NCBI GenBank assembly: GCA_902806595.1
Contig: CADCXC010000004.1
Location: 1,178,001 to 1,242,000 of the forward strand
DNA length: 64,000 bases
From: Pyrenopolyporus hunteri
Lineage: Eukaryota; Ascomycota; Sordariomycetes; Xylariales; Hypoxylaceae
Direction: 5' to 3'
Shown here: positions 46,325 to 59,710 of the stretch, one piece after another
Layout of the letters: each line of letters starts with the position of its first letter
Numbering within the stretch: position 1 is the first letter of the stretch
Position numbers and translations under genes: made by a program
The notes under the pieces: model-generated
Database searches by the model: none
What the model was told of the DNA's origin: nothing
The model's input: only the letters and a program-made list of their open reading frames with translations

Positions 46325-48312
46325 CTAATAGAAGACTGAAGCGCCCTCCAACATCTCGACGAAAGAAGGACGCGGGACCCTGAAACTGACGCCGAGGGCT
46401 GCAAGTCGGCCTTCCCAGACCGCCTGGATGTTCTCCCAGTCGGTGTTCGCCACTTGGGCGGCAGCGTCGTCCTCCAGCCAGAGTTCTTCGAGGAGGTCTC
46501 GATCATCCTTTCGGTACTCGCTCAGGACATCGAGGTTGTGGTCGAGAAACAGCCGGAACTCGGTGCATGGGATAAAGTCGATATCGGCGGACTCGACGAC
46601 CCACAGGGCCGGATCGAGGCAAAGCGCCTGCAGCGTATTCAGAATGGCTAGCTCTTTGCCGGCATACACGTCCATGTCCTCCTTGAGCAAGCTCGGGCTG
46701 AGCGGTAGGCCGCCGACAGCGGCCAGGTGCCCCAAGACTTTGCGGTGGATTTGGCACTTCATTTTTATGGGTTCATAGTGCGGTGTTGTCGTCTTGCAGT
46801 CTTCTATGTAGACGTCGGGATAGCCGGACTGGACGACGTACAGCACTCGTTGCTCTTCGTAGAGATCCCATGGCACTATCATCTCCTTCCAGCCAAACCG
46901 GCCTGCTGCGTAGTCTAGCGCGAACACTTCTCCGGAGTTTAACGTAATACGGAAGACCGTATGAGGACGTAACATGTTGGACTTGATACCCTCGCTTGCG
47001 GTAATTTGGACGATGGGGAGATGGGCATTTCGAACTATGACAGTGCACTCTTCGACGAGTTGTACGATTTCTATTCGGAGAGCTTGTTAGCGGCTATCCG
47101 TGAACAGATAAAGGGGAGAGATATCATACCGCTCCACAGCAAGAGTATACCATCAGTAACTATCATCCAGGGTAATCCTGGATGAATTTCTTCTTTTATG
47201 GCTGCTTCAAAATGTTCCGCGGGGATCGAGCTGTCGTATTCCACCGGGCGAGCTGTGTGACCTCCTCGCAAAGCCTCAGGGATGCGGGACTTTTCAGTCA
47301 GGAGCAGCATGCCATCGCGTACTTCGGTGCTCTCGAGGGAGAGGGTCGTCTTTGTGTGCTCCAACGTTACGAAGATGTTGTTCGTGAGGTTCACGCTTCG
47401 CATGAACTGTCGCCGAGGGGAACATAACCTCGAGTGGGGTGTCCAGTGCAGCAGTTGACACACAGGCGAGCAGTAGGCAGTCCCGACCGTTACGCGGGAA
47501 TCAGTTAGTAGTTCGCAAATGTCGCATCTCACTTTGGCTCCCGGGCGCTCGCAAAGGGCGCAGAGTGTAGGGGTGGTGAGCTCGTTGGGCAAGTGGCTGA
47601 TATCTAGGTATTCCTCGTTGCCCTCCGAACAATCACTGCGGGTTTCCCAACCGGGGCAGTACTCTCTGTCCTTACGTCCTTTGAAGATCCACCTGCAGTG
47701 ATCGAGGTACTGAGCCTCAGCTGAGTCCTTCTCAGGTACCTCTTCATCTAAGAAGAGCCACGAAATGCCCTCGATGAACGCGACACGAAGGCCGTCGGGG
47801 GTATCATGCTCCAATATCTCGGTGATTGCGGACCCGAGCCTGTCACATTCCGCGGTGTGTTCGTCTGGGTGAAATTTATCTTCCATAAAATACTCGAGTG
47901 CTTTCCTGTATCGGGTATCTTGTACATCGTAATCACAATATCCGTCGTCTTCCGCAGGATCCGGCAGGTGTTTGAACAACTGTTCGATGGCCGCCCGGCA
48001 TGACTTAACAGGAGGGCCCTCTGTGTCGTTAACACTGGCGTTTTCATTAATGCTAGGAAGAGCTCGGTTTCGGTCCATGTTTCGGTACACGGTAGGCATG
48101 ACTCCGTCCTCAGCCATAGTAGGAAACGTGTATGCGATATCGGTCGCGGGCACGCTTGCGACCGCCCCCGTGAGCCCGTCCGCGTGAGTTAGACGCCTCG
48201 CCTCAAAGATGGATAAGGCTGGCGTTTGCTTGTAGTTCTTAGTTGAACGGCGACGCTGCGTAGCAGCACCCTGCGACTGCTCGGCGGCAGGTGCGTTGCT
48301 ATTTCCGTCCAT
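46325..48312 (-). CDS. MYND-type zinc-finger protein
   Basis: Fungal MYND-finger protein of unknown function. Exons 47130-48312 and 46325-47070 give 642 residues; the 59-nt intron joins LLLWSG to the exon starting EIVQLVEECTVIVR. The MYND finger lies at about residues 251-295: CALC, then RCDIC, YCSPVCQLLHW and HSRLC, which is the C-x2-C...C-x2-C...YC-x3-C...H-x3-C pattern. MYND fingers generally bind Pro-rich peptides. The N-terminal 250 residues and the C-terminal 380 have no recognised domain. The longer ORF upstream begins with TTG, so the ATG at 48312 was chosen. Convergent with the GLEYA gene. Confidence 0.82.
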
Positions 48313-51300
48313 AATGAAACTCGGCGAAGGGAACCGCAAGTCTTAGGGATAGATGAAGACGGATAAAGAAACCGGGATGAATATTTTAAAAAAAGTGTAG
48401 AGTGATGGAGGCGGGGGATGAAAAGTCGAAAAGAGAATGGGTTCAAGATGTCGGATATCTTTGATGAGTCTAAGGTAGAAAAAGAAAAAGGGAAAAAGGG
48501 CCGAGAGAATCAGAATATGTTCGGAGAGGCAGGCGCGGGAGTTTGCTGCACGGCAACCGTTTGCTGGTGTGCTCAACTTTTGGGCAGTGACTGGTATTGT
48601 CACCCCGCGCCGCGTCGTCGTAGCCTAGGACGCGATGGACTTTTCAGTTAGGCGTTGTTCATCTGTACAAGACTCTATGGCGCCGGCAGGCAATAGCAAC
48701 CCACTACAAAGGGTGCAGGCCCCTTGCCCATAGAACCATACGCCTTAACGGGATATGCTTCTGGATGTTTAGTGCTGTGGTTGATAAGGATAGGGGAAAT
48801 AAAACCAGGAGTCAAGAAGGTGCAGTACAATCAGCTGAATACACACAATGTAGTCCACTTATATGGTAACTTCCTATGAAGGTACCTTTTTTCCCAAAGG
48901 GTTTGTAATAACCGCCTCACGCTTTACCATATCAGTGGAGGAGTTAAGAGAACCCACTGCAGTTCCGATGCCTTATTTTAGATTGCATCATATATGTATA
49001 TATACGCAATACCCGTCTTAAACGTCCAACAGTAAATTCCATGATAGGCAGTATTCCGTTACCACATAGGGTTCATCGCTTTGCTTGCCCGCTAGCTACA
49101 ATTTCCGCCATGCTCAAGCTCTATTGTATACCTGTTTTTATCTTGACGAAGCGGAGCTGGTGCTGTATTATCTGGCTTGGGTCCAGTTGAATGGAAAACG
49201 GCTAGATTGCTTGACTTCTGGTGGTGATGTTCACAAGTTAAACTTGCTACTGTCCGCTTCGTTCTCTTGATATAAGGGATAGGTATACATGTCTACATTT
49301 CTATCTATTCTACCTACTAAAACTAGTCGCTTGTTATATGCATCTAAACAAAGTATGCCAACCGACCTATTTATTTATTCTGTGACTCTTCGCCTGTCAT
49401 ACCATAATGCTAAATTTTAATATTCGTTTCTTCATTACTACGTGGATTTACTTACATAGGACTATGAGGAAATACATATATTCTAGAAAATGGTGCGAGT
49501 GCTTGACTTCCATATCCTTTCTGGAGAGCATACCTGATATTAAAGTTCCATTCCCTTACGAGTAGATTCATGTTACGTAGATGAAAAGCTTCCGGAGGAA
49601 AGCAGTCACCATGAGATTATAACAATGAGGTAGTTGGTGTTATAATAATATACGAGCTACAAAGTAGTCTTAAGCGTAGTTAGATGACATTAATATTACG
49701 CACCGCTGTTGCTGTAGACGTCGGCGCGACTTAAGATAGATAAGTAGAATTCCCAACTTATAGGAAAGTAGGATAGACGGGGTGTATATCTTGCACTATC
49801 GACAGTCCGCGTTTCGGAGGCGCTATTCTAAAAGGGAATGAAGAGTTGCGGCTAAGACCGATTGCCGAGGCAGCCCTAGGTAGACGAGTTTGAAGGATAT
49901 TATTGGTGGTTTACCCATCCGCGTCCCGTCCTACCCGACACTGACGGGAGAGAAATGGCGCGGAAGGCGCTGGGCTGATTCGCGGATCCGTGCCTGCCTC
50001 CGGCGTATTGTGCAACACACATGGGCTTGCCAAGCCCGGGATATTAGCTCTTTCAGACGGAAGTGATTTGTCGGTAGTTCATGTCGAATCCACTTTTCTC
50101 CGGAGACAGCACCGGCCGAAAAATATGGCGGGTACAGGGGGGGTTTTGGTGTGAGCGTATCTGATAGGTATTGCGAGTCGGCCCGCTGGAGGGCCATGTG
50201 ACATGTAGGGCTACTCTATATAGGCACCCTACTATCCAATCTGAGGCATATATAAAACGCTATCTGTACTTTTCCGGCCTTGATTACTAAAAAACCAACT
50301 CTCTGAGGTTGTCTTGCATGGTGGGAAGTTGTAGATTTTCCAAATCAGGGATTCGGCATTGGGGGTATCCGGGCGGGGAGTGGCGGGCCACACTGAACGC
50401 CGACGGACGGCCTGGTTCGAGACCACGAAAGATAGGGTCGCCTTTTTTTGCGACATTGTTGATATTATCGAATTATATAGGGTCATGGGTAGTATTAAAA
50501 TTAGCAAACCTTAACCTACCTTATTTTATCTACTTATTACATCTACGCTATGAATTTCCTCTATCAGGCAGCGCAATTTTAGGAAGTCGGCTATTGCCAG
50601 GTACCCCTTACACGAAGCTAAGAAGAACCCTTATTCCTTTCTATAGGTACGTTTAAAACAGTAGGCTAGGTAGATTTCAACACCCACTGCCGCCTCCTCT
50701 TACCCTCGTTTTTTTTTCCTGCGAGATTAATACGTATCAAGTTTTTTAATCGAAAGGAGGCGAGCTAAGCTGCTGTGCAATCTGCCAAATGGTGACGGCG
50801 TGGATTATAGGCCTATTTAGCGCGGCACTCTTGCGCGCTTGTCAAAGTCGGACATAGCGCATAGCACGTATCACATTTCCTATTTCCCCCGTTGCCAAGC
50901 CAGCGAGCGTGAAGTACAACACGTACGGCCGTGGCTGTTGGATCTCATGATAAATGAGACCCAATTTAAAACAGCAACTTTCGAAGCCGAGACGTGGGCC
51001 GTCGATTCTGATCGGCACGCGGTGGCGCGCGCCAACAGGATGCCAATGTTAGGAATAGCCTACAGTGCGGGGAATGGGAGCGTCGGAGGAGCGCGTCGAG
51101 TGTGTGTATACACTAGGTATGCATGCATGTATGTATAGGTAAACATCAGGTATGTATAAGGGAAACCCGTGGGTTGTCGGAATACATCTAGCACCTTTCG
51201 ATGGCCTCTTCGATTCGCTCTGCCGTGCACCAAAACCCCCAGGATCTGAGGTATGACCTGGCAGGTTTCGTCATACCGCAACTCGGATAACATATCGCAT

Positions 51301-52359
51301 AGGTAATTGGATAGGCCCTGATATTTATATTGGCTCGCTGCGTAGACTGCAAGTCGCGATGATGTAAGTGGCTTTAGTGGCTTGCAACTAGACTGAAAAT
51401 CCTCATCTTAGATGTGCCAACGTGTAGCTAAGACATATCCCAAACCGGCCCAGAACATTTCTCGTCTAATAGTGAAGAAAAAGAAAAAAGAAAAAGTTGC
51501 TACCCCTGGATTAGTGCGGCTATCTAACGGAGGTTACAGGTAACTAGCGGGTTTGTCTTACAGTCCGGGCCGGCCGGGTGAAAGCGCAATTCTCATGCGA
51601 CTACATGTAGGTACCTAAGGCATATTCACTAAAATAACGCCAGGTACCTGCTATGTAGCCCGCAAGATCCCCAAATCCTCTCCCAATTAGGTAACTGTGC
51701 CTGATGATTATTGTTGACAAACCTACATGAGGTATTCAGTGCTTACCACCGCGGACGAAAAAGTTGGGTAAATTCATAACAAATGTTGACAACAGCAATT
51801 CTTGAATTAATCCTCCGATAATGCTCCTCAACTGTTCGTTAACGAGCAGTTTTCTACCTTCTAACCATTATAACCATCGGCGATTGCATATTGACCTTTT
51901 GTTATTCCTATATGTACTGGCGATATCCTTTTGCTATGAGCATCTTCCTCCTTGCTTGCTAGTGTTGGTGCTTGCCATTCATGTCTCCCATCATGAGGTT
52001 CAGAGATCCAAGAAATCCATCTAGGCCCTTAATTTTCGTGCATGCCCGGTCTAACGATCAATACTGCCTTGGAAACTGCCCCTCTCCCCTTGCGGTGGAT
52101 ATCGATATACCGAACCAGAAAGCAAAATCCCACCGAGAATCGAATGAGGCATCGCTATCACGACGCCAAGTATATGTGTGCGTAGAAACCCCCTCGATAG
52201 TGTCCTAGAATCTTGTTCTCCTGAAAACGCCAGCCTGGTATCTCGAAAATGCAATGCAATGACCCGATATGAATCCGACGGAAAAGGTCGTGTACGTCAT
52301 AAACCGCTTGAGACGGCTTCTCGATCCATCTAGAGAAAAAAAAACTTGTCTAACCTGCC
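48313..52359. other. 4.0 kb spacer without recognised genes
   Basis: Only short ORFs without conserved motifs on both strands. Visible items: a GA-rich segment at 48474-48505, several AT-rich stretches (48960-49020, 49290-49480, 49600-49690), a T-run at 50709-50717, an A-rich run at 51478-51500 and TACCTAGGTA-family blocks at about 51606-51618 and 51641-51652. The part left of about 48700 is the MYND gene promoter. No transposase or terminal repeats were recognised. Confidence 0.5.
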
Positions 52360-53690
52360 TTAATCGGCGTCGGGTGGGTCGGGATTCGTCGTCCGGAGTA
52401 CTTTCCGCGAATAATCATGGTTATCTTGAAGGGTGTTGATACTCTCGTGGCTCTTGTTTTCTCGACTGTAGATACCTGTCGCGAATGGGTCCATGCGGGG
52501 GTCGTGCGGCATGTATCGACTATTCCTTCGGGCCCCTGCAACGTTGTCACCGTCCCATACCGACGCCATTGCCGTGGTCGGAGTACTCATCATGCCTGCC
52601 GAGCTCCCTCGGTGACTCCCAGGAGAATCCGCTAAATCATCACCCTGCGTCTGTTGTCTCCTACGACGAAGCCAGAAAAAGAAGCCAGCACCTATAGCTA
52701 AGGCCACGGCAGCCACTACACCGATCGCCACACCGACTGCTGCGCCGGTTGAGAGTCCGCGCTGAGTTGTCGATCCGTTGGGATCCGTATCCGGCGGGCC
52801 CGTGTCGGCACCTGTGGTATCTGTGGGGACTGCCGTAACCGTCATGACGGTGCCCCCTACCGTAACTGTGGATACGCTTGGAGTGGTCGTAGAGTCTCCC
52901 GTAGGTTGACTAGAAGTACCCTAACAGATATGTTAGATAAAGTCCCTCGAGGTAAAATTGATTTATATAAAGGAGAGACAATAGGATTCTGGGATTAGTA
53001 GCGCATACAGGAACAGCCGTAGTCGAAGGGACTGTTGGAGTAACAGTGACTGTATTTTGTACGGTCTTTGTAATAGGCCGAGGATCCTGATGGCGGTCGA
53101 AGTTTTAACGAGATGTTCACCCAAAGGCGTGGCGACGCATTTGTACCGAAGAAACGGCGAAGAAAGAAGGACCCAGACGACATGATTCGAAGAGGCACTG
53201 ATTTCCCAAATAAAACAAAACTGGGACACTTACTGGACTTGACGTCTTCGTAGCAGAGGAGCCGGTACTCTTGGTACCCGAAGGTTCCTTGTTCAGAGCC
53301 ATATATCCCCATAGTCCATCGCCGCCACAAAGATCAGACGGGAAGCCAGGACATCCCTTGTTGCATTTGCTGACGTCTACCTGGACCGACTCATCCGGCT
53401 CGAAATCACTACACCAGCATTCGGTATCTTTGATAACAGCCAAAGCGTAGCTAGCCGAACAGAAGTTGAAACAGAGCCCATCGGACTGGTAGATACTTGT
53501 ATCTTTGAAAGCGTTAGCCCGGTCTGTAAGGATGATATAATGGGACGTGAAAGGGCATGAACATACTGCCGGCCATTGAAGCTGTATTGACGCTTGCGCA
53601 AAATGCTATGGGAACGGACGGGCCGTCTTGAGCACGGCCCAAGGCGGCCGCTAGGCTCATAAGAGCCACAATTCGAGTCGTGGAAGGCAT
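52360..53690 (-). CDS. WSC-domain cell-wall stress sensor
   Basis: Probable plasma-membrane mechanosensor feeding the Rho1/Pkc1 cell-wall-integrity pathway. Four exons (53567-53690, 53234-53523, 53009-53086, 52360-52920) give 350 residues; introns are 43, 147 and 88 nt. Signal peptide at about 1-20 (IVALMSLAAALGRAQ). WSC domain at about 28-120: FCASVNTASM, then IYQSDGLCFNFCSASYALAV, CWCSDFEPDE and CNKGCPGFPSDLCGG, with the expected eight Cys. A Ser/Thr-rich stalk (about 125-220), a Gly/Ala/Val-rich membrane span (about 224-247), RRRRQQ stop-transfer and a roughly 100-residue cytosolic tail follow. The stalk exon of 78 nt (VTVTPTVPSTTAVP) was placed by frame and splice signals, with acceptor CATCAG. 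Confidence 0.87.
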
Positions 53691-54523
53691 GGTTCGAAGA
53701 TATTCGGGGGTCTAAAATCTAAACGGAATTCTTATTAGTGGATGTCAAGGTGAGGACTGAGGTATCTTGATCATGTTTACGTTCGGTCGATGACAAGAAT
53801 AGGAAAAGTAGTCGACTTACCAACAAACGAACGTAGTTTGAAATACCAGTCAAACAAATCCGAGGATAATCAGTTCGTGAATGTCACAGGCAACAAGAGA
53901 AGTGCTCGTGATTATGCCATGACAAGCCAGGCCAGTTCTCAATTGAGGCTAGCGGACTGCTCGGAAGGTCACTGGTCGCAGAAGCAAGCCCGCGACGAAG
54001 TGCCCAACGATGGCCTTAGAACTGCAATGCCTTCAGGACAGAGGCAGAGGCGGGGCACAGCTCACGATGCAGTGCGGACCAAGTCTCGGAAAAGAGGAAA
54101 AAGAAGAAAGTTCCAAGCGAACGGACGGAGAAGAGAGAGGGAAAGGATAGGCCTTAAAGGTGGTGGTGCACTGGAAGGTGGTGTTGTGCCGGGTGGCAGG
54201 CTAGCAGGGTACGAAGCAGGGCAGGTAGGCAGGCAGGGCAGGGATTATGGGTGGAAAATGGGTGGAAGGAACGGATTGGATAGGATGCAAGAGGCACCGC
54301 GAGAGAGGCACCACCAGGTCGCAGATGCCAAGTCCGCGGCCGATCGGTTGCGACGACTGGGTTTTGGACCTCAACGCCGCCTCTATCCAGGGTAGATTTG
54401 GGGGGAGAAGGGAAAAGAAATCTTCGAAAAAGATAGATGCTATGTAGTGGCAGTAGAGTTCCGATGGATAGATGGGAGATCTAGGTGAGGGAATCGGTAA
54501 AGTAAGTGAGCGAGTGAGTGGAT

Positions 54524-54541
54524 AGTGGATGGATGGATGGA
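54524..54541 (+). repeat. GGAT tandem repeat
   Basis: About four tandem GGAT units (TGGATGGATGGATGGAG), next to a (GAGT)-like run. Confidence 0.8.
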
Positions 54542-54711
54542 GTTTGTTTCTCTTTTCTCCCTTCAGTCCAACCCCCCAAACATGCAACTGAGAGACAAAG
54601 GACAAAAAGATCCGATTTTTTTGATAACACGGAACGGTATTAAACTCGTAGCGAATTCCGAATGCAATCGGTTTGTTTGTACAAAAGTAAAGAGTGGACT
54701 GTGTCAGATAC

Positions 54712-54795
54712 GTGTATGTATGTATGTGTGTGTGTATATGTGTGTAAGTGTAAATGTAAATGTGCAAGTATGTCCGTAAGTCTGTAAGTGTAGGT
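54712..54795 (+). repeat. TG/TATG microsatellite
   Basis: Interrupted GTAT, GTGT and AAATGT units: GTATGTATGTATGTGTGTGT, then TATATGTGTGTAAGTG and two AAATGT copies. About 80 bp long. Confidence 0.85.
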
Positions 54796-55071
54796 AACTC
54801 GATAGAATTGAATTCCCTGCCAACGTATGGTAATATTGGATGTTGGTATGTACGAATGTACGTGGGCAGGGGTGTGGTGTGTTTCTGAGCGACTACGACG
54901 AGGAATGGACGGGGGTCCAGTGAAACGAGCGAAGGGAACGACCGGAAGCTGCCGCAGTGGACTCAGGCGACAAGTATCAATGTAAATGATACGGAATTAA
55001 GAGCCGACTGTAGAACAGGGTAGAATAGAACAAGGACGAATGTATGGTGTTACTATGTATTGACTTGGGGA

Positions 55072-55134
55072 AACAAAAAGAAGAGGAAGAAGTAGGAGGA
55101 GGAGGAGACGGAGAAGAAGAAGGAAGAAACAGGC
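55072..55134 (+). repeat. Purine tract (GGA/GAA)
   Basis: Almost unbroken A/G for about 55 bp with GAGGAA, GGAGGAGGAG and GAAGAAGAAGG units. Such tracts can adopt triplex-like structure. Confidence 0.75.
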
Positions 55135-55740
55135 AGAGTTGGACCAGATGGACTGGACTTGGAATGAAGAAACTAATACACACTATGGTAGGTAACGCAG
55201 TGGGTTTGTAAGAGGAAACTCCGGGAGTAGCGAATGAGAGTTGACGGAAGGCTTCAAAATCTCGTCGAGATACGTACGTGATTGAAGACGATGTACGAAG
55301 TACATTAGTACCTCTTCGTAATGCCCGTGCAGGGCGCAGTACCATGTACATTTACGCAAATACTTGCACGACCCAATACCCGTTCGGGCTTAGAGGATGC
55401 ACCCGGTCCAATCTATCAGTCTCAAAGGTTCAATTGCCAAACCACCCAAGGTACAATACAAGTGTACCTAACTAGGTGCCGACGCATGTACCTACGAACC
55501 TTCTATACGAACTCCAGTGTTGAGCTAAGCCCTTCGAGCTTCTTCCTTCCAGCCAAACACCTCTTGGCGACTCTGCCCGCAGGCCCCAGTTAATGTGACC
55601 CCGTTGGCTGTTTCAAACGAGAGAGCAGTCACTGGACTCAGTGGCCACAGCTGCCACACTGGGAAGGTGGACGACCATTGAAGGCTAAAGTCGGGCTGTC
55701 TACATGTATGTACCTAACGTATAATATCTATGTGCATATA

Positions 55741-55770
55741 TGTACCTAGGTAGGTACCTAAGATAGGTAC
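55741..55770. repeat. TACCTAGGTA-family block
   Basis: TACCTAGGTAGGTACCTAAG followed by ATAGGTACAC. It contains two overlapping palindromic cores. Confidence 0.7.
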
Positions 55771-55831
55771 ACACGCAGTGGTAAACGGTCTAAATGGTCT
55801 AAACAATAGGCTTGTCGTCACTAACCTTCTT

Positions 55832-55867
55832 CAACTACTACTACCACTACCACTACTACCACCACCT
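55832..55867 (+). repeat. ACT/ACC trinucleotide repeat
   Basis: Eleven or so tandem ACT and ACC triplets (ACTACTACTACCACTACCAC onward) in non-coding sequence. Confidence 0.85.
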
Positions 55868-57660
55868 TTTCCACCCTCTTCAACTACTCGCTCATCGACT
55901 GGCCGCCGTATGCGGTCGGGTTGTTCGGTGGACGAACGGTGGGATCCTGCCACCTCTCTTGGATCCGCGATACCGCAAGTACCTCAGGGACGCCTCGTTT
56001 ATTCTCGGACCTCTTGTTTCACTTGTATCTCGCCTGGCTTCTCGAATTGCGACATTAGGTATTTTATATGGAATATCTACCTGCCTTACATATATTATAC
56101 CACGCCGCATCCTACTGTGCGCACTGTAATATCTAGCTGAGTACCCGGACCTGAGAGCACCAGGGCCTGGAAAGACAGATACCGCCGTTCGCGGCGCACA
56201 AGCCGAGATCTGAACCAGAGACGGGTCTGATTTATTTCTTATGGCCTGCTATGTGCGTCTACATAGCATGCATCATGCACGATATCCGCTGAACTTCGGC
56301 CGGCGCTCGACTACAGTGCCGCGCGTTGGCTTCCCCTTTAAGTGGTACCAATCTTCCATCTTCTCCTATTTATATACATACGCTCGTATAGACGACACAC
56401 CCCTAATATACATATATAGGTACACAGTTAAGTATTGCGGGCTCGTGAGATTCTCAACAGCTTCATATTTAGTTTCTGTTCCCCCTCGACTCGATATTTT
56501 AAATGTCGAGTACTTATATATTTCTACATTTGCTCGGCTTGCGATGGGCTTTCGCAACCTGCACACTAAGACCATGGGAATCCGTCGCTTACAACCGAAA
56601 TTTCCGTTCGCTGCCTCGTTCATATTATACCCATCCTACAACGGAATTCAGTAGGAGTCAGGGTCGCCCATGTCAGTTCAGAAGTCGCACAACACGGACG
56701 AGAGCTACGTAAGCCGGACATACGTGGTAACATACATTACATATGATAGCAGCGCAGAGACCAACTTATGGTCACCACACTTCGTGAAAGCGGGTTCGCC
56801 GTAGCCCACGGGCCCGAATGAATTACGTGCTGTTTGGTGCTGATTAAAAGTCACGAAGAAACCCAAACAACCAAGCATCTCGTGAAAGTCTGAGCTACGC
56901 AAATCACCCCACGCGCGAATCACAAGTCGGAAGGTCTCCAAGGGTTGCTTCGTACTCTATTTACGCCGGAAACCCTTGTGATTGCTCAATTGCTCGTATC
57001 ACTCAACTTAGTGCAGCACACTATAACTGCAACCCCCCTCGAGTAAGCAATACGGGGTGGCTGTAAATAGCCGATGATCACATCTGCATCTCGCGTTGGG
57101 CCTACCGAACCTCCAGCTTCCTGGGCTATGCAGCGGTGCACGCCCCCCAACTTAAGGCCAATCGGTAGGAGACGACAGAGCGATAACATATATTTTCTAT
57201 TTACTTTAATCTTTCTTCCCCCCCCTTGCCATCGGAGCTCATGTGAACCGAATAATACCGACAGCTCGGTTTAGTCAGCTTCAAATGCCAACAAATCTCT
57301 ATCAAAGCGTTTCCATTAGAAGCGAAACTGCCGGCAATGCCGCGCATGATTTACATACTGCAGGAATAGAAAAATAAGAAGAGGCTGGAACTTCTCGATT
57401 ACTCACTTTACCGCCCCTCCCTCGACAACTCGGAGAATGGGGGGAGCTGAGGTGATCACCAGAAACAATGACAACTTAGCAGCGTTTACCCTAGTATCAT
57501 GCAGCGCCATGTGCGATCACCACTAGCTTAAATGTCCCCAGTCCACGTACACATGACCGATTCCGACGAGAATCTTCCACGGTCAGTACAAAACCTACGT
57601 AGAGGTACGGGCCTCGGGAAAGACTATAATATACTTATTAATGAAACCCCAGAAAGAAGT

Positions 57661-57693
57661 GAAAAAAAAAAAGAAAAAAAAAAAGATAAAAAA
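57661..57693 (+). repeat. Interrupted poly-A run
   Basis: Two runs of eleven A separated by a single G, then GATAAAAAA. It could be a retroposed poly-A tail remnant, but no source sequence or target-site duplication was seen on its 5' side. Confidence 0.8.
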
Positions 57694-59696
57694 TGGTGCC
57701 AGAATTGCAGCTTTCCACCTGACAATATACGCCGCACGAATACCTAAAATCATAATAGGGTGTAGATCGACATCGCGCATCAAAATACCACCTACCTTGG
57801 TATTACATGCTACGACGCTTCAAAATGCGGGGCATTAGCTCGTTCACAATTCTACCGACGATGGTTCTTTCAACGGAGAAGTAACCAAATTGGATGTCCT
57901 CAGGCAATATCATATGAGGCTGATTCGTTGGTTTGAGCAGCCTACTTGAAGATGAAAGCGAATATGAAGTTTCGCTGCGCGACCGGGCTCTTATCGCCGA
58001 AAAATCTATGACGCAACTTAGACTCGTCCCGGCTCAAACGTCCTTCCTCTTCGGGACGAACCCGCCCTCAGCCTCCGCATACAAGAAGCGAGATACATAC
58101 CGTATTCCGATTCTAGGCCAGGACAACTGATAGCGCAAGGTATATGCATATGCATACTATAAAAACAGCAGATACATGTGAAGAGCGGCTCACGGCGCAA
58201 ACCACCCTATGGACCCATACGATTCCAACGTATCCGTATATAAGACCACCGGATAGGACAGAGAGCATGTTACCACATGAGCCTCGTCCTAGGCTGGTAG
58301 CATAGAAGCGGGGTAGCTATCAGCTCTCTCGAATTTTCCTTTTCAGCATGAAGTGGTAATACGCTAACGGAACCGAGCAGCTATAGAATTTCCTCTCCTT
58401 TTACAGATATCCACATTAAGACGGGGGGTCGCCGTATAGAAAACCCCTTCAATTGATAATATTCCTCTATCTAGGTAAAGCAGCGATCCCCGCTCAAAGT
58501 GAAGTCAAAGGTACCGATAATGGACTCTGAAAACGGAGCGATATCAGCGAGCTTAAATTCGATTACCATTAGCTTTATCTGGTATTAATCTCGCCGGTGG
58601 CTCAAACAAAACACATAGGGAACGAAGCTGCAAAACTATCAGCACGTTTCCACATAGTAGATAGGAGGTATTTTTCTTACCTAGGTACAATACCTAGATA
58701 AGAATAGTACTGGAAGTCCTAAAGGGCATAATGCTCCATTCCGATGGGACGGGACCCGTACACCGGCTACACGCCTCCACAGATCGAATAGCGATCTCTC
58801 AGTTATGACCTGGAAGGCATCGAGAAGCGGATGCTAGCAAGGCTGGACTTGTAAGGGTCGCTTACAGATCAGGGGTATTTGTATCCTTCGACGTCACCAG
58901 CAGGCCCCTGAAGGTGGATATCGTGAAAATTTCTGCGAGGAGATGCATCTAGGCTTCGAGCTGATTCAAGCTCATCGGGCAATCTAAATCGACCCGTCCA
59001 GTCCTGATACAATCCTAAACTCGAGCTTAAATAGGTTATCACTTAGGCCGGTGGGAACCAAGCTGGAATCACTAGCGGGATGATGCTTCAAGCATCGACA
59101 GGTACGTACGGGGTGTGATTGGTCTATTGTCCGATCCAATTCTCCGGGACCTACGCAAGATTTACGCGGCCTGTCCTAGGGCTCCCCTGAGATAGTGATC
59201 GACTGCGCCGTGGCTCCAACTCCATCGCGCTAGGCTGGGCTGATCCCTCACACACTACAATATATTACTCCCGGACGTTCACTTCACACACTTCCAACAC
59301 ACGAACGCCCCGTGCTTTAGGGGCTATCGGGCTAACAACGTCTATACGCGCGCATATATACACCATTGCAGCGGTTCTCATGCGGACTGCCTGACCGTGG
59401 ATCACATTACTGTACTAGTCGTCCGCCCACTGATATCAAGTCGCCACGCTGGCGCTGATTCAAACCGAGGGGGAATTGATGATCCTTATGAAGGGTTTCA
59501 GTATGCCAAAACCGGTTTCCTTGATTTGTGGACTTTTACCCTGAACGCTTTTAAAAGGATACGTCACAAATAGGTAAGCATCCACGTCAGCTTTCCCCCT
59601 TGCCTAATAGGCCTTCGTGATAATATATAGGTTATATCGATAAGGTACGCCTATCTTCGGCCATTATCTGCGAGCGTTAGGCGAGGATGATTATTA

Positions 59697-59710
59697 TATA
59701 CCTAGGTACC
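59697..59710. repeat. TACCTAGGTA-family block
   Basis: ATACCTAGGTACCTAG in the gene desert, a clean copy of the palindromic unit. Confidence 0.65.

Noticed and set aside
50395..50425. tRNA-like GGTTCGAGACC
   Set aside because: No D-arm, anticodon stem or acceptor stem can be paired around it.
53790..54395. 201-codon plus-strand ORF upstream of the WSC gene
   Set aside because: Low-complexity Arg/Gly/Gln composition from GA-rich promoter DNA, no conserved motif, and it lies in the expected WSC 5' region.
57600..57700. Retroposon insertion marked by the poly-A run
   Set aside because: No target-site duplication or recognisable retroelement sequence on the 5' side; a plain A-rich repeat is enough.
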